Below are positions 25,685 through 35,238 of a stretch of 64,000 nt of DNA, one piece after another (position 1 is the first letter of the stretch; every line of letters starts with the position of its first letter). The notes beneath the pieces were generated by a model, which saw nothing but the letters and a program-made list of their open reading frames with translations, was not told where the DNA came from and did not search any database. The translations under genes were made by a program, and so were the position numbers. Origin of the DNA: Pontibacter oryzae (GTDB taxonomy: Bacteria > Bacteroidota > Bacteroidia > Cytophagales > Hymenobacteraceae); the NCBI RefSeq assembly GCF_003576375.1, contig NZ_QWGE01000004.1, positions 248,001 through 312,000 of the forward strand, in the 5' to 3' direction.

Positions 25685-26209
25685 ATGCCAGATAAGGAAA
25701 AGCTTTTTGAGCAGATAGTGCGGGAAAACCGTGAGAAGCTGTACCGTATCTGCCGCGCCTGTATGCCTGACCCCGATGATGCCAATGACCTGTACCAGGA
25801 GGTGCTGGTGAAAGTATGGCTGAACCTGCACACGTTTAGGGGCGGTGCAAAGCTTAGCACTTGGCTTTACCGCGTTGCCCTGAACACAGCCATACTTCAT
25901 AAGAAAAAGCAGCGCAACCATACTTCTTTACTGCCGCAGCACATTTCAGAACTTTCTGATACTACTGAGAGTGGTCATAAGCAAGAGCAGGAGGCGCTGC
26001 TACAGCAACTGCACCATTGTATCAGCTGCCTCGAAAAGCAGGACAGGCTTATTATTTCGCTGGTGCTGGAAGAGGTAAGCTACAAAGAGATTGCCGAAGT
26101 GATGGGCCTTACGGTAAACCATGTGGGGGTAAAGATCAACCGCATCAAACAGAGGCTGGCAGTATTAATGGAGCAAACAGGTAAAACAGAAGTATCAACA
26201 GTAAAATAA
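25685..26209 (+). CDS. ECF-type RNA polymerase sigma factor
   Basis: Sigma-70 family factor of 174 aa with only regions 2 and 4. Region 2 runs from about residue 8 (EQIVRENREKLYRICRACMP), with DPDDANDLYQEVLVKVWLNL as the -10 recognition helix and STWLYRVALNTAI. Region 4 is the helix-turn-helix near residues 115-165 (QDRLIISLVLEEVSYKEIAEVMGLTVNHVGVKINRIKQRL). The membrane protein encoded 8 bases downstream is a likely anti-sigma or signal partner, as usual for ECF factors. Its regulon is not visible. Confidence 0.94.
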   Translation: MPDKEKLFEQIVRENREKLYRICRACMPDPDDANDLYQEVLVKVWLNLHTFRGGAKLSTWLYRVALNTAILHKKKQRNHTSLLPQHISELSDTTESGHKQEQEALLQQLHHCISCLEKQDRLIISLVLEEVSYKEIAEVMGLTVNHVGVKINRIKQRLAVLMEQTGKTEVSTVK

Positions 26210-26217
26210 AGCAAACT

Positions 26218-26835
26218 ATGAATTTTGACGATATCCAAAAAAGCTGGCAAAAGCAGCATGTACCGGAGCTTATAACCAAGGAAAGCAGTAAAACTATGGC
26301 GTCTCAGTTGCAGGAAAGAGTAAACGCATTGCAGCGCAAGATCATCTTAACTAATGTGATGATGATAGTCGTACTTTTACTGACTTCAGCGGTTTTTGTG
26401 TTCATTTTCAGGGAAGGGGTTGCACCCAAGACAATGTGGTTTGATATAGGTTTGGGAGTAATGTTTGGCGCCATTCTGCTTTCTGCCCTGGCACAATGGC
26501 TTAAGTCTTTGCCGTGGGGCCATATGAAGGCAGTCTGCAGCAGCAGCATGTACATTAGCCATACTTTAAAAAGCTTGCGTTTCCGAAATACCTCCATCCG
26601 GTTGATCACACCACTACAAATGGTGACTACTACCATCGGGTTAAATCTGATTTACCTGGATGTGTTCTGGGACGAAACTTGGAAACTACGCTTTGTGATG
26701 CATGTGGCTCTTATTGCGGTGATGATCTTAGTAGGAGGTCTATCTTTATACTACAGCAGTTTACACTACCAGAAACTTTTTGAGCCAGTAATTAAAGATC
26801 TAGAAGAGCTGCAAAATAAACTGGAAACGATATAG
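26218..26835 (+). CDS. Membrane protein, probable partner of the ECF sigma factor
   Basis: Protein of 205 aa with a short soluble N-terminus (MNFDDIQKSWQKQHVPELI) and a coiled helix. Four hydrophobic segments follow, near residues 41-65, 73-92, 125-145 and 160-180, and the C-terminus is helical (FEPVIKDLEELQNKLETI). It starts 8 bases after the ECF sigma gene, so the two are co-transcribed. An anti-sigma role is inferred from that position; no zinc-type (HxxxCxxC) anti-sigma motif is present. Small membrane proteins with this layout commonly follow ECF genes in Bacteroidota. Confidence 0.75.
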   Translation: MNFDDIQKSWQKQHVPELITKESSKTMASQLQERVNALQRKIILTNVMMIVVLLLTSAVFVFIFREGVAPKTMWFDIGLGVMFGAILLSALAQWLKSLPWGHMKAVCSSSMYISHTLKSLRFRNTSIRLITPLQMVTTTIGLNLIYLDVFWDETWKLRFVMHVALIAVMILVGGLSLYYSSLHYQKLFEPVIKDLEELQNKLETI

Positions 26836-26984
26836 AATTGCTAACGTTATTAGATTCTTGTCCGGAAATTATAAAATAATTAGCAAAATTCCGTAACTTG
26901 GGCAATATAAATGGAGCGAAAGCATAGCCAAAACTGTTACCTTTAGGAGCAGCGAAAGCTCATTTTTGAAGAAGATTTATACTT

Positions 26985-28028
26985 ATGAGAGAAGATTATC
27001 TCACCGGCGATAACGATTACATGACGCCGGCCGAAAAGGACATAGACAAGGCCCTCCGCCCACTTAGTTTCGGCGACTTTACAGGGCAGGAGAAGGTTGT
27101 GGAGAACCTGAAAATATTTGTACAGGCAGCCAAACGCCGTGGCGAGGCACTAGACCACGTGCTGCTGCACGGGCCTCCGGGCTTAGGTAAAACTACACTC
27201 TCGCATATTATTGCCTCTGAGCTGGATGCAGGTATAAAAATGACCTCTGGCCCCGTACTGGATAAACCCAGCGACCTGGCAGGCTTGCTCACTAACCTGG
27301 AAGCCAACGATGTGCTATTTATCGATGAGATCCACCGCCTGAACCCGATTGTGGAGGAGTATTTATACTCGGCGATGGAAGATTATAAAATCGATATCAT
27401 GCTGGATTCTGGCCCTAATGCACGTTCTGTACAGATCAGCCTGAACCCGTTTACATTGATAGGCGCTACTACCCGCTCGGGCTTGCTTACAGCACCGCTG
27501 CGCGCCCGTTTCAGCATCAACTCGCGCCTGGAGTATTATGATGCCGAACTGCTGCGCTCCATCGTGAAGCGTTCGTCTACCTTGCTAGGTGCGCCTATAC
27601 ACGAGGATGCCGCTTTTGAGATTGCCCGCCGCAGCCGCGGTACGCCACGTATTGCCAACAACCTGCTGCGCCGCACCCGCGATTTTGCCCAGGTGAAAGG
27701 CGACGGCACCATCACCGTAGACATCGCAAAGTTTGCCCTTAACGCGCTGGACGTGGACCACAATGGCCTTGACGACATGGATAACCGCATCCTGCTTACC
27801 ATCATCGACAAGTTTAAGGGCGGTCCTGTAGGCCTTACAACTATTGCCACTGCCTGCGGCGAGGAGTCAGAAACGATTGAGGAAGTATACGAACCGTTCT
27901 TAATTCAGGAGGGCTACATTAAACGTACAGCACGTGGCCGCGAAGCCACTGAGTTAGCTTATCGCCATATGGGTAAAATACCGCCGCAAGAGATTGCCTC
28001 CGGCGGGCTTTTTAACCAATCCGAATAA
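26985..28028 (+). CDS. ruvB: Holliday junction branch migration helicase RuvB
   Basis: Hexameric AAA+ motor that drives branch migration with RuvA. Length is 347 aa, as usual. [19 protein letters not shown] opens the AAA+ core. Walker A is [15 protein letters not shown] and Walker B is [31 protein letters not shown] is sensor 1 with the Arg finger region. The C-terminal winged helix has [30 protein letters not shown] and the terminal [10 protein letters not shown]. ruvA and ruvC are not adjacent. It is a single gene ending in a hairpin. Confidence 0.99.
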   Translation: MREDYLTGDNDYMTPAEKDIDKALRPLSFGDFTGQEKVVENLKIFVQAAKRRGEALDHVLLHGPPGLGKTTLSHIIASELDAGIKMTSGPVLDKPSDLAGLLTNLEANDVLFIDEIHRLNPIVEEYLYSAMEDYKIDIMLDSGPNARSVQISLNPFTLIGATTRSGLLTAPLRARFSINSRLEYYDAELLRSIVKRSSTLLGAPIHEDAAFEIARRSRGTPRIANNLLRRTRDFAQVKGDGTITVDIAKFALNALDVDHNGLDDMDNRILLTIIDKFKGGPVGLTTIATACGEESETIEEVYEPFLIQEGYIKRTARGREATELAYRHMGKIPPQEIASGGLFNQSE

Positions 28029-28056
28029 ATTAAGCTGTTTGTGATAAAGTATAAAG

Positions 28057-28081
28057 AGCAGGCCATCAGGTCTGCTTTTTT
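28057..28081 (+). terminator. ruvB terminator
   Basis: AGCAGGCC (28057-28064) pairs with GGTCTGCT (28069-28076), including one G-U pair, around ATCA, followed by T's. Confidence 0.7.
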
Positions 28082-28190
28082 GTTTTTCAGATTAAAGCGA
28101 GCAACACTTAAAGCTAAGCAAAAGTAGCCGCTCAGGTTATACTATAAGTATAAAACGCCCTTAAAACCTGCCGTTGGATTTATTTTGCCT

Positions 28191-28198
28191 TACTTTTG
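28191..28198 (+). promoter_or_regulatory. Possible -7 element (TACTTTTG) for queG
   Basis: A match to TAnnTTTG, 37 bases before the proposed TTG start of queG. No convincing -33 box is seen at the expected spacing. Confidence 0.4.
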
Positions 28199-28235
28199 TT
28201 GAGACTGAAGTATAAACAGGGGCACAAAGCATAAA

Positions 28236-29180
28236 TTGAGCAAAGAGAAATATACATACCTGATCAAACAGAAGGCGCAGGAACTGGGCTTTATGTACTG
28301 CGGCATTTCCAAAGCGGATTTTCTGGAGGAGGAGGCGCCCCGGCTGGAGCGCTGGCTTAACCAGAACATGCACGGGGAGATGCACTACATGGAAAACCAC
28401 TTCGATAAGCGCCTGGACCCGCGGTTGCTAGTCGACGGTGCCAAGTCGGTGGTATCGCTGCTGCTCAACTACTTCCCCGAAAAAGAGAATCAGCAGCAAG
28501 AAGAGGATACTTACAAAATCTCGAAGTATGCGTACGGCACCGATTACCACTTCGTGATCAAAGACAAGCTGAAAACGCTGTTGGCTTACATTAATGAAGA
28601 AATAGGCGAGGTGGGTGGCCGTTGCTTTGTAGACTCGGCGCCGGTAATGGATAAGGCTTGGGCTAAAAAAAGCGGACTGGGTTGGATGGGCAAAAACTCA
28701 AACCTGATCACGCCGCAGGTGGGCAGCTTCTATTTCATCGCGGAGCTGATCATAGACCTGGACCTGGAGTATGATGGCCCGATAAAAGACTACTGCGGCT
28801 CCTGCACACGCTGCCTCGATGCCTGCCCGACAGGCGCCATTACAGAGCCTTACGTAGTAGACGGTAGTAAGTGCATTTCATACTTTACTATTGAACTGAA
28901 GGATCAACTGCCCAGCGAAATGAATGGCAAGTTCGGTAACTGGGTATTCGGCTGCGATATATGTCAGGATGTGTGCCCCTGGAACCGCTTCAGTAAACCG
29001 CACAATGAGCCAGCCTTTATGCCGCACCCGCAGCTAAAGGAGCTTAACACCCGCGATTGGCAGGAGCTCACGCATGAAGTCTTCTCACAGCTGTTTAAAA
29101 AATCAGCAGTGAAACGCACCGGCTTCAAGGGCCTGATGCGTAACATTCACTTTATCCAGGAAAACACAGATAACGATTAA
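28236..29180 (+). CDS. queG: Epoxyqueuosine reductase QueG
   Basis: Cobalamin- and Fe-S-dependent enzyme that reduces epoxyqueuosine to queuosine in tRNA. Length is 314 aa from a TTG start at 28236, which I accept because the residues after it ([18 protein letters not shown]) fit the family; the next Met is at residue 20. [31 protein letters not shown] is the QueG core (quoted in overlapping parts: [13 protein letters not shown] and GLGWMGKN). Two 4Fe-4S ligand sets follow: [16 protein letters not shown] and [11 protein letters not shown]. It stops in a 4-base overlap with a convergent small gene. Confidence 0.96.
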   Translation: MSKEKYTYLIKQKAQELGFMYCGISKADFLEEEAPRLERWLNQNMHGEMHYMENHFDKRLDPRLLVDGAKSVVSLLLNYFPEKENQQQEEDTYKISKYAYGTDYHFVIKDKLKTLLAYINEEIGEVGGRCFVDSAPVMDKAWAKKSGLGWMGKNSNLITPQVGSFYFIAELIIDLDLEYDGPIKDYCGSCTRCLDACPTGAITEPYVVDGSKCISYFTIELKDQLPSEMNGKFGNWVFGCDICQDVCPWNRFSKPHNEPAFMPHPQLKELNTRDWQELTHEVFSQLFKKSAVKRTGFKGLMRNIHFIQENTDND

Positions 29181-29377
29181 GCGATAACGCTTGCGGATTT
29201 TCTGAACACACGGTTCAGGATGATCAGATACATGCCTGAAAATTGCTCATAGCACCATTTTTTTAGTTGCTGTATCTCTTCTTGCACTAAAAACCTGAAG
29301 GCTTTTCTCAGTTCTTTTTCAAACAGCATCTTGTCGAAGCTAACTTTCAACAGAATGGTTTTAACGTATTCCAGCAT
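29177..29377 (-). CDS. Small helical protein, 66 aa
   Basis: Short ORF reading [20 protein letters not shown], then [20 protein letters not shown] and [17 protein letters not shown]. It resembles small proteins of this layout that I recall from other Cytophagales, where the stretch from MLEYVK to the CYEQF-like motif is well kept. It is amphipathic helical with no signal peptide. Its stop overlaps the queG stop on the other strand by 4 bases. Function unknown. Confidence 0.65.
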   Translation of the reverse strand: MLEYVKTILLKVSFDKMLFEKELRKAFRFLVQEEIQQLKKWCYEQFSGMYLIILNRVFRKSASVIA

Positions 29378-29494
29378 TTTGGTAAACAGAAATTGTTGTT
29401 TGCTATGTGATACGGGTGGTTAAAGATAAAGATGAGGCTTAAGCGTTATAATTATGTTTTTTATTAGTAAAAGACATTGAAATATGTGTAAGGG

Positions 29495-29534
29495 CATAAA
29501 AAAAGAGCCATTACTCGATGGCTCTTTTTTTATG
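29495..29534 (-). terminator. Terminator of the ferritin-like operon, 17-bp stem
   Basis: 29495-29511 is the exact inverse of 29518-29534 (core AAAGAGCCAT/ATGGCTCTTT), with a 6-base loop and T-rich arms on both strands. It lies 20 bases past the stop at 29554. Confidence 0.92.
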
Positions 29535-29553
29535 GGGAAAATTAGGGGAATAA

Positions 29554-30357
29554 TTACTTCTTGATAAACAATCCAGCAATGCTATTAACGGTAGCCATAT
29601 CCAATGGCTCATCGAAAGACTCGGATACCCCGGCAGCCGAAATGCCTGAAATCTGTGGCACATTTATACCTGCCTGTGTAGTCTGGGCTTCTCCATCGTA
29701 AACAGCCTGCGTTTGAGAAGGCATGCCTGCACCGCGCTCATCATTTGTAATCCAGCCTTTTAGGCCACGTATTCTGCGTACTACAGCTGCATGGCGGGCC
29801 TCAACAGAGTGTATCTGTAATGCTGCCGTCAATACATCAGAGTTACTTACTAAGTTGGTAGCCTGCCCTTTGTAAGCACGCACACCCGTATCTTCAAAAG
29901 CCTGAGACAGGGCCAGGAAAGTCTGTAAGTTTGTGTTCCAATCACTGAAAGTATTATTAGCCGAGAAGTCAAATGTCGGCTCTGAAACCGGCGTCCCTCC
30001 TGCACCAGATATAGCGGCCTTTAAGAAGTTAACGTGGGCTAACTCATTATTGCGCACTTCAGTGAAGAAGTCTCGGTTGGCGCCCAGGTTCAAACCAGAT
30101 GATTTTAACGCTTGATCATAGAAGTTATACTCCAAATATTCTAGCGTTAAAGCATAGTTTAAAACATCAAGCACACTGTTAGTAGATTGTCCGTAAGCTT
30201 TCTTAAACATGCTGCCCATGGCAAGCGGCACAGCAGCCAAAGCTACTTTTTTACCCATGCTTCCAAAGCTGCTCATAGCTTTGCGGCGAGAAGACAGGCG
30301 GTCATACACCTCAGCGTCTGTTTTCTCTATATCTTGTAATATCTTAAATATATTCAT
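29554..30357 (-). CDS. Exported ferritin-like domain protein (Ferritin_2 type)
   Basis: Protein of 267 aa. The N-terminus has SSRRKAMSSFGSMGKKVALAA, a twin-Arg-like signal, with a hydrophobic stretch ending near AYGQ (about residue 54). The four-helix ferritin-like domain follows: LNYALTLEYLEYNFYDQAL, VRNNELAHVNFLKAAI, LALSQAFEDTGVRAYKG and LQIHSVEARHAAVVRRI. The Glu/His residues expected for a di-iron site are present (EYLEY, ELAH, EARH). Related proteins are linked to desiccation or stress, but the activity is not established. It starts 17 bases after the paralogous gene, as second gene of a two-gene operon. Confidence 0.88.
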   Translation of the reverse strand: MNIFKILQDIEKTDAEVYDRLSSRRKAMSSFGSMGKKVALAAVPLAMGSMFKKAYGQSTNSVLDVLNYALTLEYLEYNFYDQALKSSGLNLGANRDFFTEVRNNELAHVNFLKAAISGAGGTPVSEPTFDFSANNTFSDWNTNLQTFLALSQAFEDTGVRAYKGQATNLVSNSDVLTAALQIHSVEARHAAVVRRIRGLKGWITNDERGAGMPSQTQAVYDGEAQTTQAGINVPQISGISAAGVSESFDEPLDMATVNSIAGLFIKK

Positions 30358-30374
30358 GTCTGTTGTCCTCCTGC

Positions 30375-31100
30375 TTATTTTGGTAAGTTGCTAAAGTTGA
30401 TTTTGGTGGAAATGAACGGAGCGGCTGCCGAAAGCACATCAGCTGGCATTAGGGCACGGTCTAGGCCGTTGCTGTCGATAAACTCTTCACCGAAACGGTT
30501 TCCTCCAGAAATCATATCATCAATTGCAGCCGCGTGGCGAGCCTCCACAGATACAATTTTACCAGCTAGCACCAGGTAATCAAGGCCGACACCAGTATCG
30601 GTAAACAACTTGCCGGCACCGTTATAAGCTGCAACGCCAAGATTCTCAAAAGTTCTGGCAGTTTGCAGCACGCTGTTTTTATCATTAAAATTAATGCTGC
30701 TAAAATTCACCTCCAGTGCCGGAATGGCTTTTTGGCCTAAAGCAGCCTTAAAAAACTCACGGTGCGCAACCTCATGGTTTTTAAGGTCCATCATTACCTG
30801 CATTTCAGCAGTAGTAAGCGCACTGCCCGACTGTGCTACCACAGCAGTATAGAATGCAGCCTCTAACTGCTCTAGGGCATACGCATAATTTAATATACCA
30901 GAATCGCCAGATCCTAAGTCAACACCACTTGTAGGAGGAGTCATGTCATCATCATCGTCATCGCAAGAGGTAGTTAGAAGTATAGTGGCTGCAGCGGCTG
31001 AGGCAGAAGCATAGCGGAAGAAGGTGCGGCGCTGCATTGGGCTCTGCAGGTGCTTACTTAAGCCCTCCCCATTCTCAACAGGTTTAGATTGTTTAGTCAT
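30375..31100 (-). CDS. Ferritin-like lipoprotein with Tat-type signal and acidic tail
   Basis: Protein of 241 aa. The N-terminal QRRTFFRYASASAAAATILL fits a twin-Arg signal. LTTSC then gives a lipobox, and six Asp follow directly. In Bacteroidota an acidic cluster right after the lipidated Cys is a known surface-export signal for lipoproteins. The ferritin-like domain has YAYALEQLEAAFYTAVV, LKNHEVAHREFFKAAL, ARTFENLGVAAYNGAG and IVSVEARHAAAIDDMI, with the same Glu/His pattern as the downstream paralogue. It is first in the two-gene minus-strand operon. Iron or stress function is inference; the export signals are read directly. Confidence 0.88.
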   Translation of the reverse strand: MTKQSKPVENGEGLSKHLQSPMQRRTFFRYASASAAAATILLTTSCDDDDDDMTPPTSGVDLGSGDSGILNYAYALEQLEAAFYTAVVAQSGSALTTAEMQVMMDLKNHEVAHREFFKAALGQKAIPALEVNFSSINFNDKNSVLQTARTFENLGVAAYNGAGKLFTDTGVGLDYLVLAGKIVSVEARHAAAIDDMISGGNRFGEEFIDSNGLDRALMPADVLSAAAPFISTKINFSNLPK

Positions 31101-31559
31101 AATTTACTTAGTTTATGTTGATAGATTGCTGACTTTGCTGAAATAGGGGATATGTGCGATATCTTGTGGAAACCCGCATCACCTATTTGCAAAGTTGTAT
31201 TACCTACGAGGCATAATTTTTATCGGATTTGCACATTCCAATAAATAATCTGGAAAGGCAGTGGCAATTGGTTAAATAGCTGACCGGCTATATGTACCTT
31301 AATGCTTTGTGAATAGCTTAATATTGCCTGTAAAGCGATATTTTTGAAGAGGGAAAAAAGAAATTTATAGGTGATAGAATTTTTTTAGTTGGACATTTAT
31401 TTATGGAGCAAAACAGCTATGCTGCCATAAAATTGTATTATCTTAATATGGAAACTAAGTGGTTATGTGAGTTGCTACAAAATGCAAAACAAAGCGCATG
31501 CGCATCGGGCAGTGACTGTTAAATTTGCATTGTTTGAATTCTGTTAGCATCTTACTGCC
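31101..31559. other. Intergenic region between divergent genes
   Basis: A 459-base AT-rich gap between the ferritin-like operon (minus) and the BatD-like gene (plus). No credible ORF is seen. A TAAATTTG candidate -7 element at 31520-31527 lies 32 bases before the BatD-like ATG. Unlike most of the window, this gap holds no AAGTATA word. Confidence 0.5.
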
Positions 31560-33008
31560 ATGCGACTCCTTACCCTATCTTTTATACTTTGTTTTGCACT
31601 GCTGGTGCCTGCCTTAGCGCAACAGGTAAGCATTGAGCTAGGGAAGAGTCCCATTCCGCTTAACCAGTACTATACCATATCCATTCGCTTGCAAAACCAG
31701 CAGCTAAAGGAGTATAGCCCGTTTCCGGAGATGGAGGGCTTTAAGAAGAGCAACAAGTATTCGTCTACCAAGACTATAATAACAGGAGGCGTTACTACAA
31801 CCATACTTACCATTACCCAAAATTACGCCGCCCTGGAAGAAGGGAAGTATGCCCTGAAACCGTTCACGATGAAGGTGAACGGGCAAACGGTGCAATCTAA
31901 AGGTATCGAGATAGAAGTAACCCCACTGCAGACAAATGGACCGCCTGCCTCCAACGTGCCACCTGATTTGATAACTCCTGACGATAGCCCGGAACCACTG
32001 GAGCAGGAAGATGAACCGGAGTTTATAGATAGGGAGGACAATGCGTTTCTCTCGCTGTACACAAGCAAAAAGGAAGTGTTTGTGGGCGAGGGCGTAAATG
32101 TGGCCTTATACTTTTACCTGGCGGAGGGCGACCAGCGCCTGCTCGATTTCTATGACTTCGTGAACCAGATAAACAGCATCCTGCGCCAGCTGAAGCAACC
32201 CAACGCCTGGGAAGAGACCTTCGACTTTTCGGAGATTACGCCTGAGAATGTTACGGTGCAAGGCGAGCGATACTTACGCTTTAAGCTTTACGAGGCCGTG
32301 CTCTACCCACTTAACAGGGAGCCGCTTCGCTTCCCGCAACTGCAGCTTAAAATGATTAAGTACAAAGTAGCTAAAAACCCAACGCTTTTAACCGAAGACA
32401 GGCAGGAAGGCTACAAAACGTTTTACTCACGGCCACGCGAAGTAGCTATTAAAGAACTTCCGCCGCACCCCCTACGCGATGTTGTACCCGTGGGCAACTA
32501 CCGCTTAAGGGAGCGGCTGTCGCAGCGAAGTGTGCAGGTAAACAAGAGCTTCACGTACATGTTTCAGGTGGAGGGCGAAGGTAATTTATCTGCCATTATG
32601 CCGCCAACGCCGGTGGTTCCGCCAGGGTTGGAGTTTTATCCGCCCGATGTGCAACAGGATATAACAAAGCGGTCCGGCAGGCTGTTGGGTTCCAAACGGT
32701 TTTCCTACACCGTGCTGCCGCGCGAGCCCGGCAAGTATGACATGGGCAACACTATGGGGTGGGTATACTTTAACCCAACCACCGCCGCCTATGACACGCT
32801 GCGCCCAAGCCTGCAGGTGCAGATAACCGGCGCCCGCGATAACGATGCGCTAGTGCTGTCGAGAGATTTAGGTTCTTTTTATAACATCATCGAAAACGAA
32901 GACAATACGCTGGTGGACCTGCACCTGTTTGAGGAAATCAGGCGTTACACAAATATTATCTTGCTGGTGCTACTGGCGGTAACCGCATTCGTTTTTATAA
33001 AGAAATAA
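31560..33008 (+). CDS. BatD-like (oxygen tolerance) membrane protein
   Basis: Exported protein of 482 aa with a signal peptide ([20 protein letters not shown]) and one C-terminal membrane anchor (about residues 461-480, [17 protein letters not shown]). The body has repeated immunoglobulin-like beta domains with the BatD pattern: [20 protein letters not shown], a Pro/Glu/Asp-rich linker (about 131-155), [20 protein letters not shown] and a third domain [17 protein letters not shown]. BatD proteins work with BatA/B and MoxR in Bacteroidota. Here it stands alone, followed 2 bases later by aroC, which is unusual, and it is shorter than many BatD proteins. Confidence 0.82.
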   Translation: MRLLTLSFILCFALLVPALAQQVSIELGKSPIPLNQYYTISIRLQNQQLKEYSPFPEMEGFKKSNKYSSTKTIITGGVTTTILTITQNYAALEEGKYALKPFTMKVNGQTVQSKGIEIEVTPLQTNGPPASNVPPDLITPDDSPEPLEQEDEPEFIDREDNAFLSLYTSKKEVFVGEGVNVALYFYLAEGDQRLLDFYDFVNQINSILRQLKQPNAWEETFDFSEITPENVTVQGERYLRFKLYEAVLYPLNREPLRFPQLQLKMIKYKVAKNPTLLTEDRQEGYKTFYSRPREVAIKELPPHPLRDVVPVGNYRLRERLSQRSVQVNKSFTYMFQVEGEGNLSAIMPPTPVVPPGLEFYPPDVQQDITKRSGRLLGSKRFSYTVLPREPGKYDMGNTMGWVYFNPTTAAYDTLRPSLQVQITGARDNDALVLSRDLGSFYNIIENEDNTLVDLHLFEEIRRYTNIILLVLLAVTAFVFIKK

Positions 33009-33010
33009 CT

Positions 33011-34090
33011 ATGAGTAATTCGTACGGAAAGCTTTTCCGGATAACAACTTTCGGCGAGTCGCATGGGCCGGCTGTGGGCGTAACCATTGATGGCTGCCCT
33101 GCAGGCCTGGAAATATCTGCCGAAGAAATACAGCACGCCCTGGACCGCCGCCGCCCGGGCCAGTCGGATATAACCACGCCGCGCAAGGAAGAAGATAAGG
33201 TAACCATACTTTCAGGCATCTTTGAGGGAAGAACCACGGGCACGCCCATCGCGCTGGTGGTAAACAACAAAGACCAGCACAGCCACGACTACAGCCACGT
33301 GGAACATGCCTTTCGGCCATCACACGCTGATTATACTTACACCGCCAAATATGGCACCCGCGATTACCGTGGCGGTGGCCGCAGCTCTGCCCGCGAAACC
33401 GTGGCGCGCGTGGCTGCCGGCGCCTTGGCTGCCAAACTGCTGCATCACCACGGCATTACAGTGCAGGCCTATGTGTCGCAGGTTGGAACCGTTAAACTGC
33501 GCAAGCCATACTATGAGTTAGACCTTAGCCAGATAGATACTAACAAGGTGCGTTGCCCGGATGGCAAAACAGCCGCCCGCATGATTGGCGTGGTAGAGGA
33601 GGCCCGCGACAGCTTGGATACTATTGGCGGTGTGGTTAGCTGTGTGGTAAAAGGCGTGCCGGCAGGCCTGGGCGAGCCGGTGTTTGATAAGCTGCATGCA
33701 GAACTGGGCAAAGCCATGCTAAGTATAAATGCTGTGAAAGGCTTTGAGTACGGCAGTGGCTTTGAAGGCGTAAAAATGCGCGGCTCACAGCACAACGACC
33801 AGTTCTATACGGACGAGGAGGGCAATGTGCGCACTAAGACGAATAATTCAGGAGGCATACAAGGCGGCATCAGCAACGGCCAGGACATTTACTTTAATGT
33901 AGCCTTTAAGCCGGTGGCAACCATTTTGCAGCCGCAAACCACCATAAACGATGCCGGCGAAGAGATTACACTGCAAGGCAAGGGCCGCCACGACCCATGT
34001 GTGCTGCCTCGCGCCGTCCCGATCGTAGATGCGATGGCTGCGCTGGTTATCGCAGATTTCCTGTTGCGCCAGAAAGCCAACAAACTGTAG
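33011..34090 (+). CDS. aroC: Chorismate synthase
   Basis: Converts EPSP to chorismate with reduced FMN, the last step of the shikimate pathway. Length is 359 aa. Signature motifs are [19 protein letters not shown] (first chorismate synthase signature), [30 protein letters not shown] (second) and the C-terminal [20 protein letters not shown] (third). It starts 2 bases after the BatD-like stop, so it shares that transcript, and ends at a hairpin terminator. Confidence 0.98.
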   Translation: MSNSYGKLFRITTFGESHGPAVGVTIDGCPAGLEISAEEIQHALDRRRPGQSDITTPRKEEDKVTILSGIFEGRTTGTPIALVVNNKDQHSHDYSHVEHAFRPSHADYTYTAKYGTRDYRGGGRSSARETVARVAAGALAAKLLHHHGITVQAYVSQVGTVKLRKPYYELDLSQIDTNKVRCPDGKTAARMIGVVEEARDSLDTIGGVVSCVVKGVPAGLGEPVFDKLHAELGKAMLSINAVKGFEYGSGFEGVKMRGSQHNDQFYTDEEGNVRTKTNNSGGIQGGISNGQDIYFNVAFKPVATILQPQTTINDAGEEITLQGKGRHDPCVLPRAVPIVDAMAALVIADFLLRQKANKL

Positions 34091-34119
34091 GACTAACCTC
34101 GGATCAACATTGATTATCA

Positions 34120-34152
34120 AAAGCCTCTGTAAGTATACTTGCAGAGGCTTTA
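34120..34152. terminator. Terminator after aroC, shared with the convergent gene
   Basis: AAAGCCTCTG (34120-34129) pairs with CAGAGGCTTT (34142-34151). The loop contains the palindrome AAGTATACTT, made of two inverted copies of the abundant word. The right end overlaps the TAA of the minus-strand gene ending at 34150. Confidence 0.82.
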
Positions 34153-34734
34153 AAATATCCTGATGCCGTTTGTGATCATGTAGCGGCTTCGCAGTTGTTT
34201 GAGTTGCAGGTCTATGGCATGTTTAGCGTTCCCCTCCGCATCCATGGGCGGGCCGTGCAGCACAGATTTGTATTGTAAAGGCCCCATATCAATCTCCAGT
34301 TTCTTCTCCTCAACAAGCTTCACCTTGGCGATGGCCATTTTTAGCTCGCGTTCGGTAGCCCAGGGCATCACATTAACGGTAGGTAGTTCGGTGGCATTTT
34401 CCTGCAGCTGAATAACCACTGAGTAACTCTGGCTGGCATAGCTCTCGGGTATAATAATGTACTGTTTCTGATAGCCCAAGGCTGCAATCACGATGCTATC
34501 TCCGGGAAGTACAGGCAGCGAGAAAAATCCGTTTTTGTTGCTGTATGTTCCTCGGGTAGTCAAGGGTACAAATACGCTTACCGCCGCCAACCCATCGAGG
34601 CTGTCGCCTTTAGTCACCAACCCAGAAAGCTGAACTACCTGTTTCTGGGCATGCACCGCTTCGGGAGCCATCACGAAGTATAGAATAAGTAAAACGGGCA
34701 AGGCATGCCAGAGTGTTTGCGGGTATGTTTTCAT
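34150..34734 (-). CDS. CarboxypepD_reg-like exported protein
   Basis: Protein of 194 aa with a signal peptide (MKTYPQTLWHALPVLLILYF to about VHAQ). One carboxypeptidase-regulatory-like beta domain follows (VVQLSGLVTKGDSLDGLAAV, GTYSNKNGFFSLPVLPGDSI, about residues 32-120). A basic helical C-terminus has MAIAKVKLVEEKKLEI. Such domains usually sit at the N-terminus of TonB receptors but also occur alone in Bacteroidota. Function unknown. Its stop codon lies in the terminator hairpin shared with aroC. Confidence 0.82.
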   Translation of the reverse strand: MKTYPQTLWHALPVLLILYFVMAPEAVHAQKQVVQLSGLVTKGDSLDGLAAVSVFVPLTTRGTYSNKNGFFSLPVLPGDSIVIAALGYQKQYIIIPESYASQSYSVVIQLQENATELPTVNVMPWATERELKMAIAKVKLVEEKKLEIDMGPLQYKSVLHGPPMDAEGNAKHAIDLQLKQLRSRYMITNGIRIF

Positions 34735-34821
34735 AGCTGTAGGTAACGTGTAGGCAGGGTAAAGCAGAACAGCAAATAACCATTTTGCTATATACTAAAC
34801 GGAATGTATAGTAAGTTATTG

Positions 34822-35031
34822 CTACAGCGTTACGGCAGGCAGATAGTTCCAGGCTTCTAACTCGTCTGGTGATTCAATATGCTTGCAGCTTCCATCGTGC
34901 AAAAGTATAATGCGGTCGCTCACTTCAAGTATAGCATGGTAATTATGATCCGTAAGAATGATTCCCTTATGACAGCGAGCCTCTTGCAATAACACTTTTA
35001 TCTCTTCTACAAAAAGCGGCTCTATGCCCAC
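34822..35031 (-). pseudogene. Decayed C-terminal remnant of an ABC transporter ATPase
   Basis: The 69 residues read as the end of an ABC ATPase after the Walker B region: GIEPLFVEEIKVLLQEA, then GIILTDHNYHAILEVSDRII with the H-loop His, LLHDGSCKHIESPDELEAW and a YLPA end. Walker A, the Q-loop and the signature motif are all absent. The reading frame continues only a few codons upstream of the GTG before a stop. I read this as a relic, not a working gene. The adjoining 35022-35150 stretch holds a 42-codon hydrophobic frame that may be part of the same decayed locus. Confidence 0.6.
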
Positions 35032-35183
35032 ATAATAAATCCACTTACCTTATGTTGGTCTGATATCATTCCTAGCAAGCCTGCAGCCATAGCAATAGGC
35101 ATGCATAAGCGCGATTGATAAACATAGAAGTGCAGGAAAAGCTTGAGCATAGTAAAAAGGTACTGCCTTTGCCTCATAAATAA

Positions 35184-35217
35184 AAGCGCCGCTGCAATCA
35201 ATTTGCAGCGGCGCTTC
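35184..35217 (-). terminator. Terminator of the Na+/H+ antiporter gene
   Basis: AAGCGCCGCTGCAA (35184-35197) is the exact inverse of 35203-35216, around a 5-base loop, 22 bases past the stop at 35239. Confidence 0.88.
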
Positions 35218-35238
35218 CGTTTTGGTTTATACTTGTTG

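Noticed and set aside
25414..25695. 93-codon plus-strand ORF before the ECF sigma gene
   Set aside because: Composition is Ser/Cys-rich without any family pattern, it overlaps the sigma start, and no promoter or hairpin supports it.
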